This document shows, piece by piece, positions 7,973 to 16,626 of a stretch of DNA of 54,923 nucleotides (position 1 is its first letter; every line of letters begins with the position of its first letter). The notes under the pieces are model-generated. The model ran no database searches and was not told the DNA's origin. It was given only the letters and a program-made list of their open reading frames with translations. The position numbers and the translations under genes were made by a program. Origin of the DNA: an uncultured Saprospiraceae bacterium (GTDB lineage: Bacteria; Bacteroidota; Bacteroidia; Chitinophagales; Saprospiraceae); contig CALHAM010000028.1 in NCBI GenBank assembly GCA_937934275.1, positions 1-54,923 on the forward strand, in the 5' to 3' direction.

Positions 7973-10450
7973 TTATGCCCATCGCTTGTTTAGTTCTATC
8001 CAGAAAACACTGGCGAATGCCGTGAGCGCGCACAGGCCCAACTCACCCAGTGCTAACGCCTCTAATTGGAACAATTCGCGCACCGAGGGCACAAAGAGAA
8101 TAGCGGCCAGAATGGCCGCAGCTACGGCTAACACAAGCCAAAGCATGCGGTTAGGATAGCGCAGCGTGTGCGCGATACTGTACTCAAACGAACGGTTGAC
8201 CAACGTCAAAAAAATGTTGGCGAGCATGAGGGTAGCAAAAACGAAGGCTCGAGTTTTACCTTCAGTGGCCCCTTGCGCAATAGCGTAATGGTACAGGGCG
8301 AAGATACCTGCCGTAATGGCCAAACCTTGGGCAATACTGAGAGACACCTCACTGAGCGAAAACAGCGAAGTGTGGTTGCGACGCGGCGGCTGCTCTAATA
8401 AGTTAGGGTCGCCGGGGTCGTTTTCATAAACGAGCGCGCATGTAGGGTCCATGAGCAGCTCCATGAAGATAACATGCACCGGAGCAAGCATGTACAGATA
8501 TGGCCAGCCAAACATCAAGGGCAGCACAACCGTCAGTACGATGGGCACGTGAATGCTAATAACGTACCGGATAGCCTTGCGCAGATTAGCATAGATACGT
8601 CGGCCCATTTCAATGGCCGTTACCATGCGCGATAGGTCGTCATCCAGCAATACCATAGAAGCCGCGGCGCGCGCCGTTTCTGTACCGCGATGGCCCATGG
8701 CGATGCCGATTTGGGCAGCCTTAAGGGCGGGAGCGTCGTTGACCCCATCGCCCGTCATAGCCACGACTTCGCCGTTCGCTTTCAAGGCTTCCACGATGCG
8801 CAGTTTGGCTTCTGGGAACATGCGGGCGAAGATGCTGACTTGCTCCACGCGTTGTTGGAGTATTTCCATAGGCATGTTCGACACTTCTTCTCCCGTCAGC
8901 ACGGCGCCATTGTGGCGTAAACCGCTTTGCTCAGCAATGTTGAGAGCAGTGGCCGGGTAGTCGCCAGTGATCATTTTTACCTCAACACCAGCGGCATAGA
9001 AGCGCTCAAACACGTGTCGGATGTTGGGTTTAGGCGGGTCGTGCAGCGCCACCAATCCTTCAAATTGCCACTCGAAGTCGTCCTGATTATCGGGCAGTAT
9101 GCTGTTTCTACAGATAGCTGATGCTACGCCGAGGATTCGGTAGCCTTGCTTGGCTAAGTGCTGGGTTTTCTCTAAAACAGCTGAGTGGGTAGCTTCGTCT
9201 ACGGAGCGGCATACGCGCAGGACTCGCTCTACGGCGCCCTTTGCAGCAACAATGAGATCGTCGTCGCCTAAGACGCTGGCAAATACGTGCGTCATCATGG
9301 GCGGTGTTCCGCTCAGCGGATACTCCCGAAAGAGTCGAAAGTTTGGGCGCCGATCTTCGGAGGCCTGACGAGCATAGGCCTCATGGATGGCTATCTCCAT
9401 GGCGTCGAAAGGCTCGACTTCACTGGCCCACATGGCGTATTCTAAGCACTGTCCGCGACCAGAATAGTCAAGGGTTTCCGCTACTGTCATGCGATTCTCA
9501 GTAATGGTGCCCGTTTTATCCAGGCAAATCACCGTCGCAGAGCCCAGGCTTTCTACTGTTTTGGGCTGTTTAACTAAGATTTTGCGCCGGCTCATGCGAT
9601 AAGCGCCTAAGGCCATAAAGGAGGCAAATGCTACGGGTATTTCAGAAGGCAAGATGGCCATGGCCAGCGACAGAGAGTACAACAGCGCTGCAGCAAGTTG
9701 TTGTGTGTAAAAGAGGTTAATAGCAAACACCAGCACAAAAGCCGCCAGACCAGCGTACAGCATCTGGCGCACAAAATGCTCCAGCTGGCGTTGCAGAGGA
9801 GTTGGTTCTGGTGGAATGGTCTCTAAGGTGCGGCCTAATCGCCCAAAAGCTGTGGCACTGCCCACTGCTTCGACACGCCCAACCCCCATGCCTGTAGCTA
9901 CCACAGTACCTTGGTACAGGCGATTGCCTTCGCCGTGAGCCGATTTAGCTACGGGTAGCGACTCACCCGTTAGCAACGACTCATCTACTGTGAGGTCGTT
10001 GTGTTGCATCACCAGCGCGTCGGCAGGCAGGCGTTCGCCTTCGGAAAACAGGACAATATCACCCACCACCAATTCTTCCGAGCGTATCAGCAACTCGCGC
10101 CCTCCGCGTCGAACTCGCACCAACGGCTGCGTATATTGGCGCAGTGCTGCTAAAGCTCGCTCGCTGCGGTATTCTTGTGCTACTTCAATGACCATCACAA
10201 ACACAATGGCTGCCACCATCAGCCAGCCTTCTGTTTGGTCGCCCAATATGAAGTAGAGGGCACAAGCCACAAACAACAGCAGAAATATCGGTTCGCGTAG
10301 CACCTCCAAAATCAAGTGCGACAATTGTCGGCGACGATGCCATTGCAGCGTATTGGCCCCGTATTGGGCGCGGCTGTTTGCCACCTCAGCTTCTGTTAGG
10401 CCATATAGGTCGGTTGAGGGAGTTCTTTTTTCTGGTACTGGTATATCCAT
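7973..10450 (-). CDS. P-type cation ATPase with atypical ion-site residues
   Basis: About 825 residues. N-terminal cation-ATPase domain (YGLTEAEVANSRAQYGANTL), actuator loop with LTGES, phosphorylation motif DKTGT, hinge MTGDGVNDAPALK, and about ten membrane spans. The overall layout is P2-type (Ca2+-ATPase-like). Ion-site residues differ from Ca2+ pumps: the M4 motif is PSEIP instead of PEGLP, M5 reads ISIHVP where SERCA has SSNVGE, and M6 reads MELLMDP where SERCA has NLVTD. A large bacterial subgroup shares this M5/M6 style and has no settled substrate, so no ion is named. ATG 10450 is chosen over an upstream TTG. Its stop faces mqnB across about 30 nt. Confidence 0.88.
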   Translation of the reverse strand: MDIPVPEKRTPSTDLYGLTEAEVANSRAQYGANTLQWHRRRQLSHLILEVLREPIFLLLFVACALYFILGDQTEGWLMVAAIVFVMVIEVAQEYRSERALAALRQYTQPLVRVRRGGRELLIRSEELVVGDIVLFSEGERLPADALVMQHNDLTVDESLLTGESLPVAKSAHGEGNRLYQGTVVATGMGVGRVEAVGSATAFGRLGRTLETIPPEPTPLQRQLEHFVRQMLYAGLAAFVLVFAINLFYTQQLAAALLYSLSLAMAILPSEIPVAFASFMALGAYRMSRRKILVKQPKTVESLGSATVICLDKTGTITENRMTVAETLDYSGRGQCLEYAMWASEVEPFDAMEIAIHEAYARQASEDRRPNFRLFREYPLSGTPPMMTHVFASVLGDDDLIVAAKGAVERVLRVCRSVDEATHSAVLEKTQHLAKQGYRILGVASAICRNSILPDNQDDFEWQFEGLVALHDPPKPNIRHVFERFYAAGVEVKMITGDYPATALNIAEQSGLRHNGAVLTGEEVSNMPMEILQQRVEQVSIFARMFPEAKLRIVEALKANGEVVAMTGDGVNDAPALKAAQIGIAMGHRGTETARAAASMVLLDDDLSRMVTAIEMGRRIYANLRKAIRYVISIHVPIVLTVVLPLMFGWPYLYMLAPVHVIFMELLMDPTCALVYENDPGDPNLLEQPPRRNHTSLFSLSEVSLSIAQGLAITAGIFALYHYAIAQGATEGKTRAFVFATLMLANIFLTLVNRSFEYSIAHTLRYPNRMLWLVLAVAAAILAAILFVPSVRELFQLEALALGELGLCALTAFASVFWIELNKRWA

Positions 10451-10470
10451 GTTTGCCAATAAAGTGGGGG

Positions 10471-10504
10471 CGAAGTTAGGGGCCCGTGGTGATCAGAAAA
10501 CAAA
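10471..10504 (-). promoter_or_regulatory. Candidate promoter of the P-type ATPase gene
   Basis: On the minus strand TTTG (10504-10501) is followed after 22 nt by TAACTTCG (10478-10471), about 20 nt before the ATG at 10450. The -7 box TAnnTTCG recurs before other genes in this window. Pattern match only. Confidence 0.4.
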
Positions 10505-10604
10505 ACTGGAAAGGTTGTATGGCTTTTTTGAAGGCGTGTAGTCGTACTTTGAAGACATTGGCGTCGTTTTAACTCGGCGCCTTTCGTTGGCTTTCAATAT
10601 TGCG

Positions 10605-11657
10605 ATGCGACGAGCCTATTTTTCCACTTTTAAAAGCGGCCGTCTCATATGGCCGTTGCTTTTAGGGCTGCTCTGCGCCTGTGGCAGCAGTCCAGCGGGG
10701 CGCCCCGGTCTTAGGGTTGTTGTCGCCACACAACTTCGACAAATCCCCGAGGCAAGCGGTACTCCTCTGCAGGGTCTGTCTAAGGGTGCTGTGCTCTTCG
10801 ATTTGGGTGAAGTCAGCCCATATTTGTCGGGTATCTACTTCGGCGACTCGCTGTTGTGGGAACCCTGGCTACGGGTACGCGCGCCCGATGGTCAGACGGG
10901 TTGGGTTTTCGGCGGATTTTTGACATCCGACGCAGCATCCACAGAAGCAGTGCTTCATTGGCGACATCAGAAGCGTCTACAAGCCCTCTGCGGTCCTACA
11001 AACGCTCAGCGTCTGCTTCAATGGGCCGTTCAAGTCTGCCTTACCGACACTGCTTTGGCCGAACACTTGCGCCGAGGCATTGCTCTGTGCGATACCCTAC
11101 AGGCTGCCTTGCGCTATGGCCTCCAACACCCCACTCCTGAAGCTCAGCCCGATTTGCGCTGGCTCAGTCAGTATTTGTGCTATTTTCGGCGTTATCGGGG
11201 CGGCATTGCCTTAGACTATGCTTTGTTGGCCCGCGAAGCCCAACAAACCCGCGGCGAACAGGACGATTATTTTGCACAGTTTTGTTTACAGATCTATCCC
11301 ATTGACAGTATGGAGTCGCCCTTGCCGGTGTGGGTCTTTCCCCTGAGCTGGGCAGAAAGTGCCAGCAACCTCGGTGCTGGCTACCATCGGGCTACACTGC
11401 ATCAGCTCGACCAGGCATTTCAGCAAGCTCCACTCTTTCGGCCCGAATGGGAACGCCTCAAAAACCTGGTGCTGGCCGATGTGCTCGATAGTGAGCGCAC
11501 CTATTGGCAGCCCTTGCCCAAGCTATTAGCGGAATTAGACCTCCTATTGGCACAGCCGCCCGCTTGTCTGACGCGGCAAGAGCACAACGCTCTTGCCCTG
11601 CGCCGCCGTATGTTGGCGAGGGGAATGGCCCAGACCGATTTGCGTTCAGGGCGCTAA
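10605..11657 (+). CDS. Predicted lipoprotein with SH3-like domain, unknown
   Basis: From ATG 10605 the protein has 350 residues. A hydrophobic leader ends in a lipobox cysteine (LLGLLCAC), so it should be a lipid-anchored envelope protein. Residues about 35-110 look like a bacterial SH3-type module: a run of short strands ending in WLRVRAPDGQTGWVFGGFL, typical of SH3 folds that bind cell-wall peptides. The rest is helical with repeated Leu/Gln-rich segments and no recognised catalytic motif. An in-frame TTG lies six codons upstream. The 3' end overlaps the convergent uridine phosphorylase gene by 12 bases. Confidence 0.65.
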   Translation: MRRAYFSTFKSGRLIWPLLLGLLCACGSSPAGRPGLRVVVATQLRQIPEASGTPLQGLSKGAVLFDLGEVSPYLSGIYFGDSLLWEPWLRVRAPDGQTGWVFGGFLTSDAASTEAVLHWRHQKRLQALCGPTNAQRLLQWAVQVCLTDTALAEHLRRGIALCDTLQAALRYGLQHPTPEAQPDLRWLSQYLCYFRRYRGGIALDYALLAREAQQTRGEQDDYFAQFCLQIYPIDSMESPLPVWVFPLSWAESASNLGAGYHRATLHQLDQAFQQAPLFRPEWERLKNLVLADVLDSERTYWQPLPKLLAELDLLLAQPPACLTRQEHNALALRRRMLARGMAQTDLRSGR

Positions 11658-12524
11658 AGCCGACAGTCGCTCTAAAGTAGCCTCTATGAGGCGCTGCACT
11701 GCCGCTTCTGGGTTGTTGCTAAATTGACCCAACGCTCGATTGGCGATGATGGCACTCACTGACGCCGCCCGATGCCCTAATAGCTGGCATAGCCCAAAAA
11801 GGGCAGCTGTTTCCATTTCCAAGTTGAATACTCGGTGGCTATTATGCTCGAAACGCTGCAAGTAATCCAGGTACTTGGGCAAGCGCCGCAATGCGCGCAG
11901 CTGTCGCCCTTGAGGCCCGTAAAAGCCGCCGTGAGTAACGGTGAGGCCCTGGTGGAAGCCCTGAGCAAAATATGTCAACAATTCCGCATCCGCAGGTGCA
12001 AAATAAGGTAGGGTGAGCAATCCGCCAGCATCTTCGAAGTGTTGCCGCAGCGCTTGTGCAAGGGGATGTTGCCACATGGCGTGTGCTTGATAAAAAAGCA
12101 GTAAGCCGTCGAGGCCTAAGCCACCTGTGGAGGCCAGGAAGCTATCGGCTGGCACTTCGGGCTGCAAGCCGCCTGCAGTGCCTAAGCGAATGAAGGTTAG
12201 CGCTGTGTGCTCGTCTTTCACTTCACGTGTCCCTAAGTCAATGTTGAAAACAGCGTCTACCTCATTGACGACGATGTCTATGTTGTCTGGTCCAATGCCC
12301 GATGAAATAACGCTTAAACGCAGGCGGCCTATGCGCCCGGTATGGGTAATGAACTCGCGTTTCTGCACGCGGCATTCTACGGCATCGAAGTATTGACTCA
12401 CTTTGGCCACTCGACCTGGGTCGCCTACAGTGATGATGACGGGGGCTACCTGTTCAGGCCGCAGGTGTAAGTGGTAGACACTGCCGTCAGCGTTCAGAAT
12501 AAGCTCAGAAGGAGGAAAAGGCAT
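11646..12524 (-). CDS. udp: Uridine phosphorylase-type nucleoside phosphorylase
   Basis: A 292-residue member of the PNP/UDP family, which splits pyrimidine nucleosides with phosphate to free base and ribose-1-phosphate (salvage). Visible motifs are TVGDPGRVAKV (phosphate loop), SSGIGPDNIDIVVNE, RLGTAGGLQ, and NLEMETAALFGL with the ribose-contacting Glu-Met-Glu. Length fits bacterial Udp-like proteins. The start is taken at ATG 12524; a GTG lies two codons upstream. Exact base preference (uridine against broader nucleosides) is not certain from sequence. Confidence 0.85.
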   Translation of the reverse strand: MPFPPSELILNADGSVYHLHLRPEQVAPVIITVGDPGRVAKVSQYFDAVECRVQKREFITHTGRIGRLRLSVISSGIGPDNIDIVVNEVDAVFNIDLGTREVKDEHTALTFIRLGTAGGLQPEVPADSFLASTGGLGLDGLLLFYQAHAMWQHPLAQALRQHFEDAGGLLTLPYFAPADAELLTYFAQGFHQGLTVTHGGFYGPQGRQLRALRRLPKYLDYLQRFEHNSHRVFNLEMETAALFGLCQLLGHRAASVSAIIANRALGQFSNNPEAAVQRLIEATLERLSALAP

Positions 12525-12661
12525 GAGCACAAAGGTTTGTGTGGTGCTAACTGTAGAAGCAAAAGTAGGTGTTCGGAGTTAACCGCACTGCTCATAGGGC
12601 GCGCCATTTAGAGGCAGGTGCCTTTGCAACGTTGGTACGTCAAAAATTTCGGCCTACAGCC

Positions 12662-12669
12662 TACCTTCG
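12662..12669 (+). promoter_or_regulatory. TACCTTCG -7-like box upstream of the S46 peptidase
   Basis: TACCTTCG lies about 30 nt before the ATG at 12700. It matches the TAnnTT(T/C)G box seen repeatedly in this window. No good -33 TTG is found at the expected distance, so support is weak. Confidence 0.3.
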
Positions 12670-12699
12670 CCCACACACTCTCACCTGAATGAATTTTTT

Positions 12700-14865
12700 A
12701 TGAAAAAGAGGATTGTCGGGTTCTGCTTTTGGCTACTTTCTGGGCTGTTTTTACAGGCCCAAGGCGGCATGTGGTTGCCGCTGTACTTGGAAAAGCAAAA
12801 CGAAAAGGAAATGCGTTCCTTAGGCATGAAACTAAAGGCCGACGACCTGTACGCGCCCAATCGGCCCAGCGTTAAGGACGCCATTTGCCAGTACAGCGGC
12901 GGATGCACGGCTGAGATCATCTCGCCTCAGGGCCTCTTGCTGACGAATCATCACTGCGCCTTTAGCGCCCTTCAGCGCCAGTCGTCGCTAGAGCGCAACT
13001 ATGTAGAGAATGGTTTTTGGGCCATGTCGCAGGAGGAGGAGTTGCCTTGCCCAGGCGAGACCGCCACTTTCGTTGTGCGCATGGAAGAGGTAACGGCATT
13101 AGCGCTTCAGAACGTTGTGGAGGGAATGAGTGAGCGCGACCGACAAGCGCAGATCGATAAGAACATCGCTCAAATACGCGCCAACACTCGAAAAGAAAAG
13201 TGGCAAGAAGTCTTTGTGCGGCCCTTCTACCACGGCAATCAGTACTTCTTGTTCGTTACCGAAACGTTTACCGATGTGCGCCTCGTCGGAGCGCCGCCCA
13301 GCAGCATCGGCAAGTTTGGCGCCGATACCGACAATTGGGTGTGGCCTCGCCATACGGGCGACTTTGCGCTCTTCCGCGTCTATGCTGACAAAGACAACCG
13401 CCCGGCGCCTTACTCGCCCGACAATCAGCCGCTCAAGCCTAAGCACTTCTTGCCTATCTCGCTCAGTGGCGTTGAGGAGGGAGACTTCACTATGGTCTAC
13501 GGCTTCCCAGGGCGCACGGACGAGTACTTGCCAGCGGCGGCGTTGCGACAAATCGCCGAAGTAACCAACCCCACGCGCGTAGACATTCGCGACCGGGCAC
13601 TTAAAACGCTCGACCGCTTCATGCGCAACGACCCTGCTATCAAGATCGCCTACATTGCCCGATATGCCAGTATTGCCAATGCCTGGAAAAAATGGCTCGG
13701 CGAAATGCAGGGGTTGCGCAACTACAAGGCCGTTGAAAAAAAACAAGCTTACGAAGCCGAATTTCTACGCCGCATTGGCGAAAATCCGACGTGGGCCATG
13801 CGCTATCGCAACCTGCTGCCTCGCCTTAATGAAACGTATCGCGATATAGAGCCCTACGCCGATGCTCGCGACAACTATCTGGAGACTTTCCTGCGCAATA
13901 TTCAGATAACTGCGGCCGTGGCCTCCGTGGCCAGTTGGTTGGCGGAGTATGAAAAAGGCCAAATAGGCACTTTCTCCGCTCGAAAAACGGAAATGATGGA
14001 GCGCATTCGCGCGGGCTTTTCCGCCTACTTCCCCGACGTTGACCGCGCCGTCTTTGCTGCACTCATCGAGCGATACGCCCAAACCATGCGCCCTGAATGG
14101 GGCGGTGCCTTCGTGCGCCAAATGGCGGAGGAAAACGGTGGCTTTGACGCTTTGGCTCAGCATTTATTTGCCAATAGCGTTTTTACCGACTCCGTGCGTT
14201 GGAAAGCACTCATGGACGTGCCTGTGCTCGACAGCATTGCCCAACGCCTACAGCAAGACCCTTTGATGTCCTTTTGGCGCGGCGTCTCGACGCCCTACAA
14301 CGAGCACATTGGGCCCAAATGGCAGGAACTACAGGGGACGCTCAACCTCCTGCAGCGCCAGTATATGGCTGCTCAATTGGAGGTGTTCAAAGAGCGGCGC
14401 TTCTTTCCCGACGCTAACGGCACCCTGCGCCTCACCTACGGACAGGTGCGCGGCTACTCTCCGCGCGATGCCGTGCGCTACGAATTTAGAACGCATCTGG
14501 ACGGCGTTATGGAAAAATACGTGCCCGGCGATTATGAGTTTGACGTACCTCAGCGGCTGATTGACCTGTGGAAGGCTAAAGACTTTGGCCCGTATGCGGC
14601 TAAAGACGGACGCATGCCTGTGGCCTTTATCGCAACCAACCATACTACTGGCGGCAATTCGGGTAGCCCCGCTCTCGATGCCTACGGAAACCTCGTCGGC
14701 CTTAATTTCGACCGCGTTTGGGAAGGCACTATGAGTGATCTTTACTATGACCCGGCTATTTGCCGAAACATCATGGTAGACGTTCGCTACATCCTCTTTA
14801 TCATAGATAAATACGCCGGCGCAAGTTATCTGCTCAAAGAAATGAAACTCGTCCGACCTAAATAA
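12700..14865 (+). CDS. dpp11: S46 dipeptidyl peptidase, DPP11-like (Asp/Glu-specific)
   Basis: A 721-residue exported serine peptidase with signal peptide (MKKRIVGFCFWLLSGLFLQA). S46 enzymes trim dipeptides from peptide N-termini in the periplasm. The catalytic triad is visible: His85 in TNHHCAF, Asp221 in HTGDFALFR, and Ser654 in GGNSGSP. Eighteen residues after the Ser is Arg672 (GLNFDRVWEG). In Porphyromonas gingivalis the residue at this spacing is Arg673 in DPP11 and Gly in DPP7, and Arg gives preference for Asp/Glu at P1. An acidic-residue-specific DPP11 role is therefore predicted. The total length is almost identical to known members. It stands alone, with the esterase gene 143 nt downstream. 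Confidence 0.9.
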   Translation: MKKRIVGFCFWLLSGLFLQAQGGMWLPLYLEKQNEKEMRSLGMKLKADDLYAPNRPSVKDAICQYSGGCTAEIISPQGLLLTNHHCAFSALQRQSSLERNYVENGFWAMSQEEELPCPGETATFVVRMEEVTALALQNVVEGMSERDRQAQIDKNIAQIRANTRKEKWQEVFVRPFYHGNQYFLFVTETFTDVRLVGAPPSSIGKFGADTDNWVWPRHTGDFALFRVYADKDNRPAPYSPDNQPLKPKHFLPISLSGVEEGDFTMVYGFPGRTDEYLPAAALRQIAEVTNPTRVDIRDRALKTLDRFMRNDPAIKIAYIARYASIANAWKKWLGEMQGLRNYKAVEKKQAYEAEFLRRIGENPTWAMRYRNLLPRLNETYRDIEPYADARDNYLETFLRNIQITAAVASVASWLAEYEKGQIGTFSARKTEMMERIRAGFSAYFPDVDRAVFAALIERYAQTMRPEWGGAFVRQMAEENGGFDALAQHLFANSVFTDSVRWKALMDVPVLDSIAQRLQQDPLMSFWRGVSTPYNEHIGPKWQELQGTLNLLQRQYMAAQLEVFKERRFFPDANGTLRLTYGQVRGYSPRDAVRYEFRTHLDGVMEKYVPGDYEFDVPQRLIDLWKAKDFGPYAAKDGRMPVAFIATNHTTGGNSGSPALDAYGNLVGLNFDRVWEGTMSDLYYDPAICRNIMVDVRYILFIIDKYAGASYLLKEMKLVRPK

Positions 14866-15008
14866 TCTTCCCTTAGAGGATGACCTCTCCGTCTGCCTTT
14901 GCTTCTACCCCCCATGGGCTTACCCTCGGGGAAAAGACCAAATTTATTGGGTGGTTACGCTTCCGCTCTTACATTTGCTCCGAAACCAGTATTTAACATT
15001 TTTTTTTC

Positions 15009-15740
15009 ATGAAAAGAGAAATACACCAATGGGTTAGCCCTCGGCTGAACAAGAACATGGAGATTGCCGTCTATGGTCATTTCGGCTTCGCTCTCCTGCT
15101 TTTCCCTACAGCTGCAGCGGATTTTTTAGAGTATGAGCGTTTCTACCTTATATCGGTATTGGAGCCGTATATCGAGGCAGGAAAGATCAAGGTTTTTTCT
15201 ATTAACAGCATCAACTCTGAGGCTTGGCTCAACAATCGCATGCATCCGCGCCACAAGGCCATTCGGCATCAGCAATACAACGGCTACGTAGAGAATGAGG
15301 TCGTGCCGTTTATTCAGATGCATACTAGCCCCGATACTCCTATTATCACCAGTGGCGCGTCGCTGGGCGCTCTGCATGCGGCTAACGTCTGCTTCCGCCG
15401 CCCAGATTTGTTTTCAGGCACCATTGCCATGTCTGGCTCTTACGACCTGAGCACCTATACCAAAGGCTACTTCGACGAGGACGTCTATTTTAATTCACCG
15501 GTGCACTACTTGCCCAATTTGAACGACGACTACAACTTGCCTCGATTGCGGCGCATGCAGCACATCCATATAGTAACCGGCTCGGGCGACTACGAAGACC
15601 CAGAGGCTTCGCGTCGCTTGTCGGGCATTCTTTCGGCCAAGGGCATCCCGCACGAACTCGATATTTGGGGGCCAGACATGCCGCACGATTGGCCCACCTG
15701 GCGCGCTATGCTGCCGTATTACATCGAAACTCGGTTCTGA
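15009..15740 (+). CDS. Putative esterase, alpha/beta hydrolase fold (EstD/Fes-like)
   Basis: A 243-residue soluble protein without a signal peptide. The nucleophile elbow is GASLG (in ITSGASLGALHAANVCF), followed by RRPDLFSGTIAMSGSYD and a late MPHDWPTWRAMLPYY carrying the candidate catalytic His. This is the pattern of the putative-esterase family (relatives of esterase D and enterochelin esterase). The function of the close group (a domain-only protein of about 240 residues) is undefined. The preceding gap (14866-15008) holds a long T run directly before the ATG. The stop lies 6 nt from the convergent asparaginase-like gene. Confidence 0.75.
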   Translation: MKREIHQWVSPRLNKNMEIAVYGHFGFALLLFPTAAADFLEYERFYLISVLEPYIEAGKIKVFSINSINSEAWLNNRMHPRHKAIRHQQYNGYVENEVVPFIQMHTSPDTPIITSGASLGALHAANVCFRRPDLFSGTIAMSGSYDLSTYTKGYFDEDVYFNSPVHYLPNLNDDYNLPRLRRMQHIHIVTGSGDYEDPEASRRLSGILSAKGIPHELDIWGPDMPHDWPTWRAMLPYYIETRF

Positions 15741-15746
15741 TAGGCG

Positions 15747-16271
15747 CTATTCCGGCACGGTCTGTACCTCTTCGAAGGAGCCAGTTTGACGGTTCTTGCG
15801 AACGTTGTTCCAGTGGAAATACCGACCATTCATGACGATGTAAACGCCCGGGGGCAGTACTTGTACAAATGCCAGTGCGCTGCCTAAGTTGAAAAAACCG
15901 TCAGACGAAGTGCCAAACGCATAAGGGATCATTGCCCCCGTCAGTACAATGGTCTTGCCCTCAATATTGGCTTCGGCCAGCACGCGAGCGGTCTCCACCA
16001 TGCGGTCGGTGCCGTGCGTAATGAGTATGCGCGTGGCTTCCGTCTTTCGGCAATTGAAGGTGATGATGGACAACTCGTCTTCACTGATTTCCAGACTATC
16101 TACCATCATGAGGGTTTTAATATCTACCGGCACTTCGCAGCGCCCGCGCTCGAGCATCTCTTTGACGTGCGTGTCCTTAAAGTACAATTCGCCGGTCAGG
16201 TAGTTGTATTCTTTATCAAAAGTGCCGCCTGTAACAAAAACCTGTATCTTTCTGTGAGGTGTAGAAGCCAT
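15747..16271 (-). CDS. Stand-alone asparaginase N-terminal-domain protein
   Basis: From ATG 16271 the protein has about 174 residues. It carries the two signature segments of L-asparaginases: VTGGTFD (nucleophile Thr region) near the start, and ITHGTDRMVETA, where canonical enzymes have HGTDTM. The C-terminal half of a normal 330-residue asparaginase is absent, and translation ends at ...FEEVQTVPE. Short one-domain homologues are known in other bacteria, so this is probably a distinct family rather than a broken gene. The usual substrate-site Thr pair is kept, but activity without the second domain is uncertain. Confidence 0.75.
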   Translation of the reverse strand: MASTPHRKIQVFVTGGTFDKEYNYLTGELYFKDTHVKEMLERGRCEVPVDIKTLMMVDSLEISEDELSIITFNCRKTEATRILITHGTDRMVETARVLAEANIEGKTIVLTGAMIPYAFGTSSDGFFNLGSALAFVQVLPPGVYIVMNGRYFHWNNVRKNRQTGSFEEVQTVPE

Positions 16272-16343
16272 AAAAATGTAGAAGAAGTGAGCCGAATGGC
16301 GGAGCAAAGAAACGAGAATTTATGACGTTCTCCCCTTGCTCGG

Positions 16344-16371
16344 TTTGGTGTGTGAAACGTTTTTACCTTTG
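16344..16371 (+). promoter_or_regulatory. Candidate promoter (TTTG, 16 nt, TACCTTTG)
   Basis: TTTG at 16344-16347 and a perfect TACCTTTG box at 16364-16371 lie before the 54-residue gene starting at 16398. The 16-nt spacing is slightly short of the common 19-21 nt. The transcript leader would be about 20 nt. Confidence 0.4.
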
Positions 16372-16397
16372 CCCACGTTATCAATCGCTGTTTTATC

Positions 16398-16562
16398 ATG
16401 AGCCACAACGAAGAATACGTAGAAAACCGCAAACGCGATGGGCTGATTTTTGTCGTCAGCTTGGTGGGCACGCTTGCTCTATTGGTGCTCGCTCCTCAAT
16501 GGGTATGGGTGGGCTTTCCCTTTGTTTTCACGTCGCTTGCTGGTCTTTTAGGGCGTCTATAA
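16398..16562 (+). CDS. Tiny two-span membrane protein
   Basis: ATG 16398 to TAA 16560-16562 gives 54 residues: a charged start (MSHNEEYVENRKRDG), then two hydrophobic spans (LIFVVSLVGTLALLVLAP and VGFPFVFTSLAGLLG) separated by a Trp turn. This looks like the short 2TM-type hypothetical proteins of Bacteroidota. It is preceded by a good TACCTTTG box and followed by hairpins, which supports a real gene. A longer open frame over the same bases (16322-16654) has poor protein character. Function unknown. Confidence 0.6.
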   Translation: MSHNEEYVENRKRDGLIFVVSLVGTLALLVLAPQWVWVGFPFVFTSLAGLLGRL

Positions 16563-16569
16563 TCGCCTG

Positions 16570-16626
16570 CCCTTTTGCTCTGAAAAAGGGTTTCGAGTTG
16601 CTTTACGTAGCTGGAGGCCCTTTTTC
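16570..16626 (+). terminator. Two mutually exclusive hairpins after the 2TM gene (terminator/attenuator-like)
   Basis: The segment GAAAAAGGG at 16582-16590 can pair with CCCTTTT at 16570-16576 (7-nt loop) or with CCCTTTTTC at 16618-16626 (27-nt loop). The second stem ends in a T-rich run. The simplest reading is a terminator for the 54-residue gene. The shared middle arm also fits an attenuator-like switch, though no ligand or leader peptide is visible. Confidence 0.4.

Noticed and set aside
13099-13746. Antisense 215-codon frame within the S46 peptidase gene
   Set aside because: It overlaps a well-supported peptidase frame, has no domain and no independent signals.
14866-15008. Short inverted repeats (AGAGG/CCTCT, CCCC/GGGG) after the S46 gene considered as a terminator
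   Set aside because: Stems are 4-5 bp with no following T-run; chance is likely.
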